Assembly (NCBI RefSeq): GCF_020400655.1 | Contig: NZ_JAINRC010000001.1 | Coordinates: 62,001 to 126,000 of the forward strand | Source: Streptomyces spinosus | Lineage (GTDB): Bacteria; Actinomycetota; Actinomycetes; Streptomycetales; Streptomycetaceae | Direction of reading: 5' to 3' | Length of the DNA: 64,000 nt | Shown here: piece after piece, positions 26,515 to 34,831 of the stretch | How positions within the stretch are numbered: position 1 is the first letter of the stretch | Layout: each line of letters starts with the position of its first letter | Translations under genes and position numbers: made by a program | The notes under the pieces: generated by a model | Seen by the model: the letters and a program-made list of their open reading frames with translations, nothing else | What the model was told of the DNA's origin: nothing | The model's database searches: none

Positions 26515-27099
26515 ATGACCGATGCCGACGCGGGCCTGCGGGCCCGGCTGGTGGACGTGGGCGTGGAACTGCTGGCCGCCGAGGGCCCGCAGGCGCTGAC
26601 CCTGCGGGAGATCGCCCGGCGCGCGGGCGTGTCCCACGGGGCGCCGCGCCGCCACTTCCCCACCCACCTGGAACTGCTCTCCGCCATCGCCCGGCGGGGC
26701 TTCACCGAGCTGGGCGCACGGGCGCACGGGGCGCTGGAACAGGAGCCCGCGGGGCCACGCGCCCGAGTGGCGGCGCTGGCGCGGACGTACCTGGAGTTCG
26801 CGCTGGAGCGCCCCGGCATGTACGAGCTGATGTTCCGTCACGACCTGCTGGAGAGCGGCCATCTGGGCCTGCGGGACACGAGCCTTCCGCTGTTCACCCT
26901 GCTGGCGCGGCTGATCGGTGAGGCGGACCCGGATGCCGACGCCCGTCGGGTGGCGGGCGCCCTGTGGGCGAACCTGCACGGAACGGCCCAGCTGTGGCGC
27001 TGGCGCAGCCTGCAACTCGCGCTGGGCGAGGAGGACATCGGCCCGCTGCTCGACACCGTCCTCGCCGCGCACCTGGGTGCTGCCGGGAACGGCCGGTGA
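26515..27099 (+). CDS. TetR-family regulator of the adjacent exporter
   Basis: A 194-residue TetR regulator: HTH LVDVGVELLAAEGPQALTLR, EIARRAGVSHGAPRRHFPTH, and the WHG-type C-terminal domain (YLEFALERPGMYELMFRHDL; ALWANLHGTAQLWRW). It is followed with a 4-bp overlap (GTGA) by an MFS transporter gene, the standard arrangement for a drug-responsive exporter. The GTAGACA palindrome immediately before its start codon is the probable operator. No inducer can be named. Confidence 0.92.
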   Translation: MTDADAGLRARLVDVGVELLAAEGPQALTLREIARRAGVSHGAPRRHFPTHLELLSAIARRGFTELGARAHGALEQEPAGPRARVAALARTYLEFALERPGMYELMFRHDLLESGHLGLRDTSLPLFTLLARLIGEADPDADARRVAGALWANLHGTAQLWRWRSLQLALGEEDIGPLLDTVLAAHLGAAGNGR

Positions 27100-28451
27100 A
27101 CCGGCACTGGACACTGGCGAGCAGTGTGGCGGGTGCGGTGGTCGTGGCGCTGGACGGCACGGTCCTCACCGTCGCCCAGCCCAGTCTGCAACGGGAACTG
27201 GACGCGTCGTTCACCGAGGTGCAGTGGACCAGCACCGCGTATCTCGTCGCGGTGGCGAGCCTGCTGGTGTTCGCGGGGCGGCTCGGTGACCGCTACGGGC
27301 AGCGGCGGGTGTTCGGGCTCGGCGTGCTGGGCTTCGGCGCCGCCTCGGCCGGCATCGGCCTCGCGCCCGGGGTGGGGTGGGTGATCGGACTGCGGGCGGT
27401 GCAAGGCGTGTTCGGGGCCCTGCTCCAACCGGCCACGCTGGGCATGCTGCGGGCCGCCTGGCCACCGGACCGGCTCGCGTCGCCGCTGGCCGTGCGGACC
27501 GCCGCGATCGGGCTGGCGGCGGCAGCGGGACCGCTGGTGGGCGGGGCGCTCGTGACCGGCCTGGGCTGGCGGGCGGTGTTCTTCGTCAACGTGCCGCCCG
27601 CGCTCGCCTTCGGGCTGCCCGCCCTGCTCCGCCCGGAGCGGCGCCCGGCACCCGCCCGCACCCCGCTGGACCTGCCAGGGGCCGCCCTGCTCGCCGTGAC
27701 CCTGGCCGGCCTGGTGTACGCGGTCACCGCCCGACCGGTCTCCGGCGTGGGCCTCGCCCTGTCCGCGGTGACCGCCGCCGCCCTCGTCCGGCACGAGCGG
27801 CGTACGGCGAGCCCGCTGCTGCCGCCCGAGGTGATCGGCTCCCGTGCGGTCGGGGCGGCGCTCGGCATCCTGACCGCCGTCTCCGCGTCCCTGTTCGGCA
27901 CGCTGTTCGTCGCCACGTACGTCCTCCAGCGCCGTCTCGGCCTCGCACCGTTCGACAGCGCCCTGCGCAGCCTGCCGCTGGCCGTGCTCATGGTGGCCTC
28001 GGCCTCGCTGTGCCCGGCCCTGCTGCGCCGGTGCGGGGCGCGGGCGACGACGGCGGGGGCGACGGCGGTGCTCACGCTCGGCGTCCTCGTGCTGTCCGGG
28101 GCCGGCGGCACGCCCGCGCTCGGGTGCGGGTTCGCGCTGCTGGGCGCCGGGTTCGGCACGGTCATGGTGGCGGCCACGCAGGTGATCGTGCGGCGGGCGG
28201 AGGTGACGGTGGCCGGGGTCGCGGGCGGGTTGCAGCAGACCGTGCTGAACGTGGGCCCCGCCGTGGGCGTGGCCGGTGCGACCGCCCTGCTGGGCACGGG
28301 CACCGGCCCGGCCCTGCTCGCCCTGGCGGCCCTGGCCGCCCTCGCCGTCCCGGCGGCCCTCGCGCTGCCCGCCCGCGCCCGCCCCACCCCGCCGGCAGCG
28401 AACACGCCCCCGCGCACACCGGCCCCGGCCGGCGCTCCCCCGCCCCCCTGA
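27096..28451 (+). CDS. MFS drug exporter, DHA2-like
   Basis: A 451-residue major facilitator. Hydrophobic helices run through most of the chain; motif A is present as GRLGDRYGQRRV, motif C-like GPLVGGALV in helix 5 is diagnostic of drug/proton antiporters, and the first helix has VVVALDGTVLTVAQPSLQ, typical of the 14-helix DHA2 group. The C-terminus ends in a Pro/Ala-rich tail. GTG 27096 overlaps the TetR stop. It should expel a toxic compound across the membrane using the proton gradient. Substrate unknown. Confidence 0.9.
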   Translation: MNRHWTLASSVAGAVVVALDGTVLTVAQPSLQRELDASFTEVQWTSTAYLVAVASLLVFAGRLGDRYGQRRVFGLGVLGFGAASAGIGLAPGVGWVIGLRAVQGVFGALLQPATLGMLRAAWPPDRLASPLAVRTAAIGLAAAAGPLVGGALVTGLGWRAVFFVNVPPALAFGLPALLRPERRPAPARTPLDLPGAALLAVTLAGLVYAVTARPVSGVGLALSAVTAAALVRHERRTASPLLPPEVIGSRAVGAALGILTAVSASLFGTLFVATYVLQRRLGLAPFDSALRSLPLAVLMVASASLCPALLRRCGARATTAGATAVLTLGVLVLSGAGGTPALGCGFALLGAGFGTVMVAATQVIVRRAEVTVAGVAGGLQQTVLNVGPAVGVAGATALLGTGTGPALLALAALAALAVPAALALPARARPTPPAANTPPRTPAPAGAPPPP

Positions 28452-28675
28452 CAAGGACCGCCGCGAGAGGCGGGCCCGGCACCCCGTCCGCAGCGCCGAC
28501 CGGCCCACGGGCAGCGCCCCGGCCGGCGCTCCCCGCCCCGGGTCCGGCGTCGAATCGATCACACAGACCCCGGACGGGCCCGTCCCGACCAGCGGTCCTG
28601 CGCGACGATGAGAGGTGGGTGCGGGCCCGCGCGGGAGTCGGGACGCACCGGGGACGACGCGACCGGAGGAGAGCG

Positions 28676-29899
28676 ATGGGACTGCTGCGACAGGACGTGG
28701 AGCCGGCCGAGGCGGGGCTGGACGCCGAGGCGCTGGACCGCCTGGACCGGCACTTCGCCGAACACGTCGACGCCGGACGCCTGCCCGGCTGTCTGGTGGC
28801 CGTGGCCCGCGGCGGCCGGGTCGCGCATCTGACCACGTACGGTCTGCGGGACGTGGCCGCCGGGCTGCCGGTCGAGCCGGACACGCTGTGGCGGATCTAC
28901 TCGATGACCAAGCCGGTCACCGCGGTCGCGGTGCTGCTGCTGGTGCAGGACGGCCGGCTGTCCCTGGACGACCCGCTGGAACGCCATCTGCCCGCCTTCG
29001 CCGACCCCCGTGTGTACGTCGAGGGTTCGGGCGCCGGCGTGCGCACCCGCCCGGCCGCCGGTCCGATCCTGATCCGGCATCTGCTCACCCACACCGCGGG
29101 TCTCACCTTCGGCTTCTACCACCGCCACCCGGTGGACGCGCTCTACCGCGAGGCGGGCCTGGAGTACTCGGTGCCGCCGGGCAAGGACCTCGCGGAGACC
29201 GTCGAGGTCTACGCGCGCATGCCGTTGCAGGCCGACCCGGGCACCCAGTGGAACTACTCGGTCGCCTCCAACGTGCTGGGCCGGGTCGTCGAGGTGGTCT
29301 CGGGGCAGCCGCTGGACGCGTTCTTCGCCGAGCGGATCCTCGGCCCGCTCGGCATGACCGACACCGGCTTCCACATCACGCCCGGACAGGCGGACCGGCT
29401 GGCCGAGCTGTACGGCGAGACGGACGAGGGCGGGATCGAACCGGTGCCGGGCCTGCCGGTGCGCGGCCGGCCGCGGTTCCTGTCCGGCAGCGGCGGCCTG
29501 GTCTCCTCCGCGTACGACTTCCACCGGTTCATGGAGATGCTGCGCCGCGGCGGCGAGCTGGACGGCGTACGGCTGCTGGCCCCGGAGACGCTCGCCCCGA
29601 TGACCCGCAACCAGTTGCCGGCCGGGGCCACCATCCGCTCCTTCGGCGCTCCGGTCCACCGGGAACCGGCCATGGACGGCCTCGGCTTCGGCTTCAACGT
29701 CTCCGTCGTCACCGACCCGGCCCGCACGCTGGCCCCGTCCCACCCGGGCACGTACGGCTGGACCGGCGTGGCCACCACCGCGTTCTGGGTCGACCCGGCC
29801 CACGACCTCACCGTGCAGTTCATGAGCCAGGTGCGCCCGAAGAGGCTGAAGGTCTTCCCCGAGCTGCGGCGGCTGGTGCACGAGGCGGTGAGGAACTGA
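28676..29899 (+). CDS. Serine hydrolase of the beta-lactamase class C/EstB type
   Basis: A 407-residue serine beta-lactamase-like protein. The nucleophile motif is SMTK (Ser76, Lys79), the tyrosine motif lies in QWNYSVASN (Tyr194), and the third element is the HPGTYGWTG segment near the end. These are the features of EstB-type esterases and D-aminopeptidase/LovD-like transferases. There is no signal peptide, so it is cytosolic and likely an esterase or acyltransferase rather than a resistance beta-lactamase. ATG 28676 has GGAGGA about 6 bp upstream. The gene ends 12 bp from the convergent saccharopine reductase. Confidence 0.9.
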   Translation: MGLLRQDVEPAEAGLDAEALDRLDRHFAEHVDAGRLPGCLVAVARGGRVAHLTTYGLRDVAAGLPVEPDTLWRIYSMTKPVTAVAVLLLVQDGRLSLDDPLERHLPAFADPRVYVEGSGAGVRTRPAAGPILIRHLLTHTAGLTFGFYHRHPVDALYREAGLEYSVPPGKDLAETVEVYARMPLQADPGTQWNYSVASNVLGRVVEVVSGQPLDAFFAERILGPLGMTDTGFHITPGQADRLAELYGETDEGGIEPVPGLPVRGRPRFLSGSGGLVSSAYDFHRFMEMLRRGGELDGVRLLAPETLAPMTRNQLPAGATIRSFGAPVHREPAMDGLGFGFNVSVVTDPARTLAPSHPGTYGWTGVATTAFWVDPAHDLTVQFMSQVRPKRLKVFPELRRLVHEAVRN

Positions 29900-29911
29900 C
29901 CCGGCGGCCGG

Positions 29912-31069
29912 CTACTGGCCCAGGGTCAAGGTGAACTCCAGTCCGTCGTCGGCGAGTTCGGCCAGCCACCGGTCCGCGCGCTGGGCGGACCCCGCAGCCC
30001 GGTGCAGTCCGGCCCGCAGGCTGCCGTCCAGGATGTGCCAGACGCCGAGGGCGAGCGGGCGGGAGACGCAGCGGGCCATCGCCGACTCCTCGGCGTCACC
30101 GGTCAGGTCGAGCAGGTAGGCGCCGGTCCAGGGCCGGCCCCCGCCCGTTTCGACCGTCAGGGCGACGGAGAGCACCACCCGGTCGCGGTCGGCGTCCGTG
30201 GTCGGGTGGGCGGCCGCCAGCCGCCGTGCCAGCGCGGCGATCCGCTCGTCGTCGCCCGCCGTCAGCTCCGCGAAGACCGGCTCCCACGCCTTCAGCCAGC
30301 CGTCCAGCCGGAGGGTGCCCCGGACGAAGGTGCGCGGGGTCCAGGCGGCGGGCAGCCCGTACTGGGCGACGAAGGGGATGCTGTCGCGGTTGGGGTAGGC
30401 CTCGAAGGTCTCGCCGTCCAGGACGAGCGGCCGGGTCGCCTCCCAGGGCCGGTTGGCCGTGGTCTCGGCGCCGTCCTCCAGGTACCGGGCGGGCGAGCGC
30501 AGCGCGCCCAGCACGCCGAGCGGCGCCCAGCTGAAGCGGTAGCGGAAGTCGTTCGGCACGGCCGGGACGCCGCCGCAGTACGAGGTGAGCCGGTAGGCGG
30601 CCGGGGTGTGCTCGCCGACGCGCGCCCGGGCCCGGCCGATGAGGCTGTGCGCGAAGAGGTGGTCGATGCCCGGGTCGAGGCCGGTCTCGGTGAGCACGAC
30701 CAGGCCCGCCGTCCGCGCCGCCTGCGCGTGCGCCAGCAGCTCCGGTGAGACGTAGCTGGAGCAGGCGAAGTGCGCCCCGGCCCGCACACAGACGGCCAGC
30801 AGCCCGGCGTGCTCCGGCGCCGGCAGCATCGACACCACGACGTCGCCGGGCTCCAGCGCGGCGCCGAGGGCGGCCGGGGCGGTGAGGGCGCGGGGCTCGG
30901 CCCGTCCCCTCAGGCCGAGGCCGGCCAGCGCCTCGGCCGCGCGGTCCTCGGTGCGGTGCCACAGCAGCACCCGGCCGGCCGTACGGCACAGGGCGGCGAG
31001 CCCGCTGCCGGTGGACAGCCCTGCGCCGATCCAGTGGACGGTTCCGCTCGCCGGGACACGGTCGGTCAT
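29912..31069 (-). CDS. Saccharopine dehydrogenase-family reductase
   Basis: A 385-residue protein of the saccharopine dehydrogenase/reductase family. The N-terminus is a Rossmann fold (VHWIGAGLSTGSGLAALCRT), then VVVSMLPAPEHAGLLAVCVR, AHFACSSYVSPEL and VLTETGLDPGIDHLFA, the last being characteristic of Lys9-type (glutamate-forming) saccharopine reductases. It starts by 4-bp overlap (ATGA) with the end of a Lys1-type dehydrogenase gene, so the two form a lysine-saccharopine-aminoadipate semialdehyde pair. The family also contains unrelated reductases, so the substrate is inferred from the pair. Confidence 0.85.
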   Translation of the reverse strand: MTDRVPASGTVHWIGAGLSTGSGLAALCRTAGRVLLWHRTEDRAAEALAGLGLRGRAEPRALTAPAALGAALEPGDVVVSMLPAPEHAGLLAVCVRAGAHFACSSYVSPELLAHAQAARTAGLVVLTETGLDPGIDHLFAHSLIGRARARVGEHTPAAYRLTSYCGGVPAVPNDFRYRFSWAPLGVLGALRSPARYLEDGAETTANRPWEATRPLVLDGETFEAYPNRDSIPFVAQYGLPAAWTPRTFVRGTLRLDGWLKAWEPVFAELTAGDDERIAALARRLAAAHPTTDADRDRVVLSVALTVETGGGRPWTGAYLLDLTGDAEESAMARCVSRPLALGVWHILDGSLRAGLHRAAGSAQRADRWLAELADDGLEFTLTLGQ

Positions 31070-32124
31070 GGGTGCGACTCCCCTTGGTGGACGCCGAGTT
31101 CGCGGCAGGCCTGGTGGAACCGTTCGAGACTGCGGCCCCAGGCACCGCCGGGGCCGAAGGCGAGCAGGTGCGGCAGCAGGGCCGCCGAGAAGTCGACGCT
31201 GGACTCCCGGGGCAGCAGCGACGGCAGGTTGTCGATGGCGATCAGGTCCAGCGGCGGCTCCGCGCGCAGGCGGCGCACGGGCTCGGCCCAGTCGGTCGTA
31301 CGGTCGTAGATCGGCAGGACGTTGAACGGGCCGCCGACGTCACAGGTGACGTCGCACAGGGTGCGCAGCCGGCGGGCCGGGGAGTCCAGGTCCTCCTCGC
31401 GCAGGAACGGCGGGACCGGGCCGGTGGCGAGGACCGCGTTCACCATCACGTCGTGCCCGAGCAGGGCCCGCCGGTCCAGGTCGCGGGTCTCCGCGAGGTC
31501 CCAGCGGGTCGCCTCGACACCCGCCGTGCCGAAGGCCGCCGACGCGCCGCGCCCGCTGCGCCCGAGGGCGCCGATCACCAGCGCCGTGAACTCCGTGTCC
31601 CCTGCCGCCGGGCGCAGTACGGCGTCCAGCTCGTCCTTCGTCGTGGGGGTGAGCGGTGCCGCCAGCCGGCCGCGGTGCCGCAGCACGGCGAGCGCGGCGC
31701 CCAGATATCCCGCCCAGTAGCCGAAGGCGGCGAGCCGGCGGCCCTCGTCGTCCACCAGGTACTCCAGGTCGAGCAGCGCCCCGCCGCCGGCCGCGAACCG
31801 GCGCAGCAGCCCGGCCGCGCCCGGCTGCTGTTTGTAGGCGTGCCCGAAGAAGATGTGCCGGTGGACCAACTCGGCCGGTTCGTCGGGGAGTTCCTTGAGG
31901 CCGAGGATCACGGCGTCGCGGGGTGCCGTCACCCAGGAGCCCGCCGGGGCACGGCGGCAGCCGGCCGCCTCGTACTCCTCGATCGGGAAGATCCGCTGCG
32001 GGGACTCCTCGACGGTCAGTGCGATCCCGCTGTCGACCAGGCGGCGGGCGTCGGCGGGGACGACAGGCGTGCGCCGTTCGGTCGTACGGGGCTCGTGGCG
32101 CAGCCACAAATGCAGCTCGGTCAT
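31066..32124 (-). CDS. Saccharopine dehydrogenase (NAD, L-lysine-forming type)
   Basis: A 352-residue relative of yeast Lys1 and alanine dehydrogenase/PNT proteins. The start MTELHLWLRHEPRTTERRTP and later KELPDEPAELVHRHIFFGHAYKQQ are the substrate-domain motifs of lysine-forming saccharopine dehydrogenases; the nucleotide domain has VIGALGRSGRGASAAF. It would join lysine and 2-oxoglutarate or run in reverse. It is coupled by ATGA overlaps to the FAD oxidoreductase before it and the reductase after it, forming a three-gene unit. In bacteria, complete saccharopine routes are uncommon, which makes the set notable. Confidence 0.88.
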   Translation of the reverse strand: MTELHLWLRHEPRTTERRTPVVPADARRLVDSGIALTVEESPQRIFPIEEYEAAGCRRAPAGSWVTAPRDAVILGLKELPDEPAELVHRHIFFGHAYKQQPGAAGLLRRFAAGGGALLDLEYLVDDEGRRLAAFGYWAGYLGAALAVLRHRGRLAAPLTPTTKDELDAVLRPAAGDTEFTALVIGALGRSGRGASAAFGTAGVEATRWDLAETRDLDRRALLGHDVMVNAVLATGPVPPFLREEDLDSPARRLRTLCDVTCDVGGPFNVLPIYDRTTDWAEPVRRLRAEPPLDLIAIDNLPSLLPRESSVDFSAALLPHLLAFGPGGAWGRSLERFHQACRELGVHQGESHP

Positions 32125-33266
32125 ACCAGGTTGGCCTCCGGGCGCGGGGCGTCGGCCGCGAACCGGCCGGCGCTCAGCGGGCTGATGTCCAGGAAGGGTA
32201 CGCGGCCGAGGTACAGGTCCCGGATCACCTCGCCGACGGCCGGGCCCTGGAGGAAGCCGTGCCCGGAGAAGCCGGTCGCGTACAGGAACCGGGACACGTG
32301 CGGCGCCTCGCCGATCAGGGCGTTGTGGTCGGGGGTGTTCTCGTACAGGCCCGCCCAGCCGCCCGTGCGGGGCAGATCGAGGAGGGCGGGGGCACGCCGC
32401 CGCATCGCCTCGGCGAGTCGCGGGATCCACCGGTCGTGGGTGTCGGTGGCGAATCCGGGCCGCTCGTCGGGGTCGGACATCCCGAGCAGCAGGCCGGGGC
32501 CCTCGCGGTGGAAGTACAGGCTGGTGGTGAAGTCGATGGTCATGGGCAGCGTGGGCGGCAGGCCCGGCACCGGTCCGGTGACGGCGATCTGCCGGCGCAG
32601 CGGCCGTACCGGCAGTTCCACGCCCACCATGGCGCCGACCGCGCGAGACCAGGCACCGGCCGCGCAGATCACCGTGCCGGCCGCGATCCGGCCGAGGGTC
32701 GTGGCGACCGCGGTGATGGTGTCGCCGCGCACCTCGATGCCGGTGACCTCGGTGTGGCGCAGGATGCGGGCGCCGTGGGCGCGGGCGGCGGCCGCGTAGC
32801 CGTGGACGACCGCCTCGGGGGTGCAGTGGCCGTCGTCCGGGGAGTACGCCGCGGCCAGCAGGCCGTCGGTGCGGATCAGCGGGGAGAGGCGGCGGGCCTC
32901 CTCGGGGGTGAGCAGGCGGCTGGGCACCCCGAGGGAGTTCTGCAGCCGCACCCCCGCCTCGAAGGAGGCCACCTGCCCGGGCGTCGTGAGCAGGAACAGG
33001 TAGCCGGTCCGGTGCAGCCCGATGTCCTGTCCGACCTCCTGCTCGAACCGGCCGAACGCCTCCAGGCTGCGCGCCCCCAGCCGGATGTTCAGCTCGTCGG
33101 AGAACTGCGCCCGCACTCCGCCCGCGGCCTTCGAGGTGGAGCCGGCGGCGAGCTCGTCCCGTTCGACGAGGACGACGTCGCGGACTCCGGCGCGCGCCAG
33201 GTGCCAGGCGATGCTCGTGCCCATCACCCCGCCGCCGACGATGACCACCTCGGCCCGAAGGTCCAC
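32121..33266 (-). CDS. FAD-dependent amine/amino-acid oxidase (DadA/SoxB-like)
   Basis: A 381-residue flavoprotein of the DAO superfamily. The FAD motif is VVIVGGGVMGTSIAWHLARA, followed by VLVERDELAAGSTSKAAGGV, and the C-terminus has LYENTPDHNALIGEAP and YATGFSGHGFLQGPAVGEVI, as in sarcosine, proline or pipecolate oxidases. GTG 33266 follows a strong GGAGGAGG. It is the first gene of a coupled trio with two saccharopine-family enzymes, so lysine, saccharopine or pipecolate is a reasonable substrate (inference). It lies only 81 bp downstream of the GTP cyclohydrolase II gene on the same strand and may be co-transcribed with it. Confidence 0.87.
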   Translation of the reverse strand: MDLRAEVVIVGGGVMGTSIAWHLARAGVRDVVLVERDELAAGSTSKAAGGVRAQFSDELNIRLGARSLEAFGRFEQEVGQDIGLHRTGYLFLLTTPGQVASFEAGVRLQNSLGVPSRLLTPEEARRLSPLIRTDGLLAAAYSPDDGHCTPEAVVHGYAAAARAHGARILRHTEVTGIEVRGDTITAVATTLGRIAAGTVICAAGAWSRAVGAMVGVELPVRPLRRQIAVTGPVPGLPPTLPMTIDFTTSLYFHREGPGLLLGMSDPDERPGFATDTHDRWIPRLAEAMRRRAPALLDLPRTGGWAGLYENTPDHNALIGEAPHVSRFLYATGFSGHGFLQGPAVGEVIRDLYLGRVPFLDISPLSAGRFAADAPRPEANLV

Positions 33267-33347
33267 GCCGCCGCCTCCTCCACCGCGCCGCACGCCCGTC
33301 GTCTGATCCTTTCCGGAACGCGGCCCGCCGAACCGGCGACCGGGCGC

Positions 33348-34019
33348 TCAGGAGCCGTGGGCGACGGCGTCCAGGTGGGGCAGGTGGTGGTCCATCCGCT
33401 CCCGCTTGGTCCGCAGGTACGTGATGTTGCTCTCGCACGGCTCGATCAGCAGCGGCACCTGCTCGGCGACCTGGACGCCGTGCCGGACCAGCGCCTCCCG
33501 CTTGCGCGGGTTGTTGGACATCAGCCGTACCGAGCGGACCCCGAGGTCGCGCAGGATCTCGGCGGCCACGCCGTAGTCGCGGGCGTCGACCGGCAGGCCC
33601 AGCGCGAGATTCGCCTCCACCGTGTCCAGGCCCTCCGCCTGGAGCGCCATCGCGCGCAGCTTGGCGAGCAGACCGATGCCGCGGCCCTCGTGCCCCCTCA
33701 AGTAGACGACGATGCCGCTGCCTTCGGCGGCCACCGCGCGCAGGGCGGCCTCCAGCTGGTCCCCGCACTCGCAGTGCCGGGAGCCGAACGCGTCCCCGGT
33801 CAGGCATTCCGAGTGCAGCCGGGTCAGCACGTTCTCGGTGCCGATCTCGCCGTACACCAGGGCCACCTGTTCGTCACCGCGGTCGTGGTCCAGGTAACCG
33901 ACCGCCTGGAAATTCCCGTACACGGTGGGCAGCGGTGCATTCACGACACGTTCCGCGCCGGAACGCCGCGGGGACTTCTTGCCCAGTACGCCGATGTTGA
34001 CGCCGGTGTTTTCTGTCAT
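33348..34019 (-). CDS. GTP cyclohydrolase II homologue with Tyr-to-Met active-site change
   Basis: A 223-residue RibA-family enzyme. The zinc site is intact (HSECLTGD Cys72, then RHCECGDQLE Cys83 and Cys85) as is YLRGHEGRGIGL. Where E. coli RibA has KIRAYALQ (Tyr105), this protein has KLRAMALQ with Met124. As I recall, the S. coelicolor paralogue SCO6655 has the same Met and releases 2-amino-5-formylamino-6-ribosylaminopyrimidinone 5'-phosphate (FAPy) instead of the deformylated riboflavin precursor. The enzyme is therefore probably not for riboflavin. It starts 38 bp from a divergent creatininase-family gene, a candidate FAPy deformylase. ATG 34019 has TGAGGA 10 bp upstream. Confidence 0.92.
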   Translation of the reverse strand: MTENTGVNIGVLGKKSPRRSGAERVVNAPLPTVYGNFQAVGYLDHDRGDEQVALVYGEIGTENVLTRLHSECLTGDAFGSRHCECGDQLEAALRAVAAEGSGIVVYLRGHEGRGIGLLAKLRAMALQAEGLDTVEANLALGLPVDARDYGVAAEILRDLGVRSVRLMSNNPRKREALVRHGVQVAEQVPLLIEPCESNITYLRTKRERMDHHLPHLDAVAHGS

Positions 34020-34057
34020 GATCTGATTCCTCAACAGAGACGAAAGGCCGTGAAAAG

Positions 34058-34831
34058 ATGAGTGGTTCGGGCGCGCGGACGGCGTACGGGGCGGTGGGCG
34101 GCGTGCTGCCGGCGGACACCACCGAGGACGTACGGACCCGGGGGGCGGGCGTGTCAGCACAGGTCGCCGTCCTTCCCGTCGGGAGCTTCGAACAGCACGG
34201 TCCGTTCCTTCCGCTGGCGACCGACACGCTGGTCGCCTGCGCCGTGGCACGGGAGATCGCCGCCGCGTACCCGGTGCACCTCCTCCCTCCGGTGACGGTC
34301 TCCTGCTCGCACGAGCACGCGGCCTGGCCGGGGACCGTCAGCATCTCCGCCGTGACCCTCCACGCGGTGGTCTCGGACATCGCGGCGTCGCTGCGCCGTT
34401 CGGGCGTCGACGCACTGGTCGTCGTCAACGGGCACGGCGGCAACTACGTGCTGGGCAACGTCGTCCAGGAGGCCTCCGCGCGCGGTGAGCGGATGGCGCT
34501 GTTCCCGGCCGCCGAGGACTGGGAGACGGCGCGGGAACGGGCCGGGGTGGTCACCTCGCTGCTCACCGACATGCACGCGGGAGAAATCGAGACCTCGATT
34601 CTGCTGCACGCTCACCCCGAATTCGTCCGACCTGGTCACGAGTCCGCCGATTTCGTCGCCGACGATCGTCGTCATCTGCTCACCGTGGGAATGTCCGCCT
34701 ATACCGAATCGGGTGTCATCGGCCGTCCTTCCCTGGGTTCGGCGGAAAAGGGGAAGGAACTGCTGGCGAGCCTGGCGGAATCCTTCGACTCGTATGTCAG
34801 GCTGCTCAGCCCGGCGCCGGACCGGGACTGA
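34058..34831 (+). CDS. Creatininase-family amidohydrolase, candidate FAPy deformylase
   Basis: A 257-residue creatininase-family metalloenzyme. The ligand set is complete: GSFEQHGPFLPLATD (Glu45, His47, Asp56), NGHGGN (His126) and DMHAGEIETS (Glu176, with Glu178 nearby). The family includes creatininase, MftE and archaeal ArfB, the iron-dependent enzyme that removes formate from FAPy. Next to a cyclohydrolase predicted to release FAPy, deformylation is the best guess. ATG 34058 has GAAAGG upstream. Its last 133 bp overlap the 3' end of the convergent membrane-protein gene at 34699-36087, an unusually long antisense overlap. Third-position GC falls towards its 3' end. Confidence 0.88.
   Translation: MSGSGARTAYGAVGGVLPADTTEDVRTRGAGVSAQVAVLPVGSFEQHGPFLPLATDTLVACAVAREIAAAYPVHLLPPVTVSCSHEHAAWPGTVSISAVTLHAVVSDIAASLRRSGVDALVVVNGHGGNYVLGNVVQEASARGERMALFPAAEDWETARERAGVVTSLLTDMHAGEIETSILLHAHPEFVRPGHESADFVADDRRHLLTVGMSAYTESGVIGRPSLGSAEKGKELLASLAESFDSYVRLLSPAPDRD

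Noticed and set aside
28676..29899. Beta-lactamase resistance gene.
   Set aside because: SxxK and Tyr motifs fit EstB-type esterases, there is no signal peptide, and the usual class C KTG is not clear.
33348..34019. Riboflavin biosynthesis gene ribA.
   Set aside because: The Tyr-to-Met change and the lack of ribD/ribE/ribH neighbours argue against a riboflavin role.
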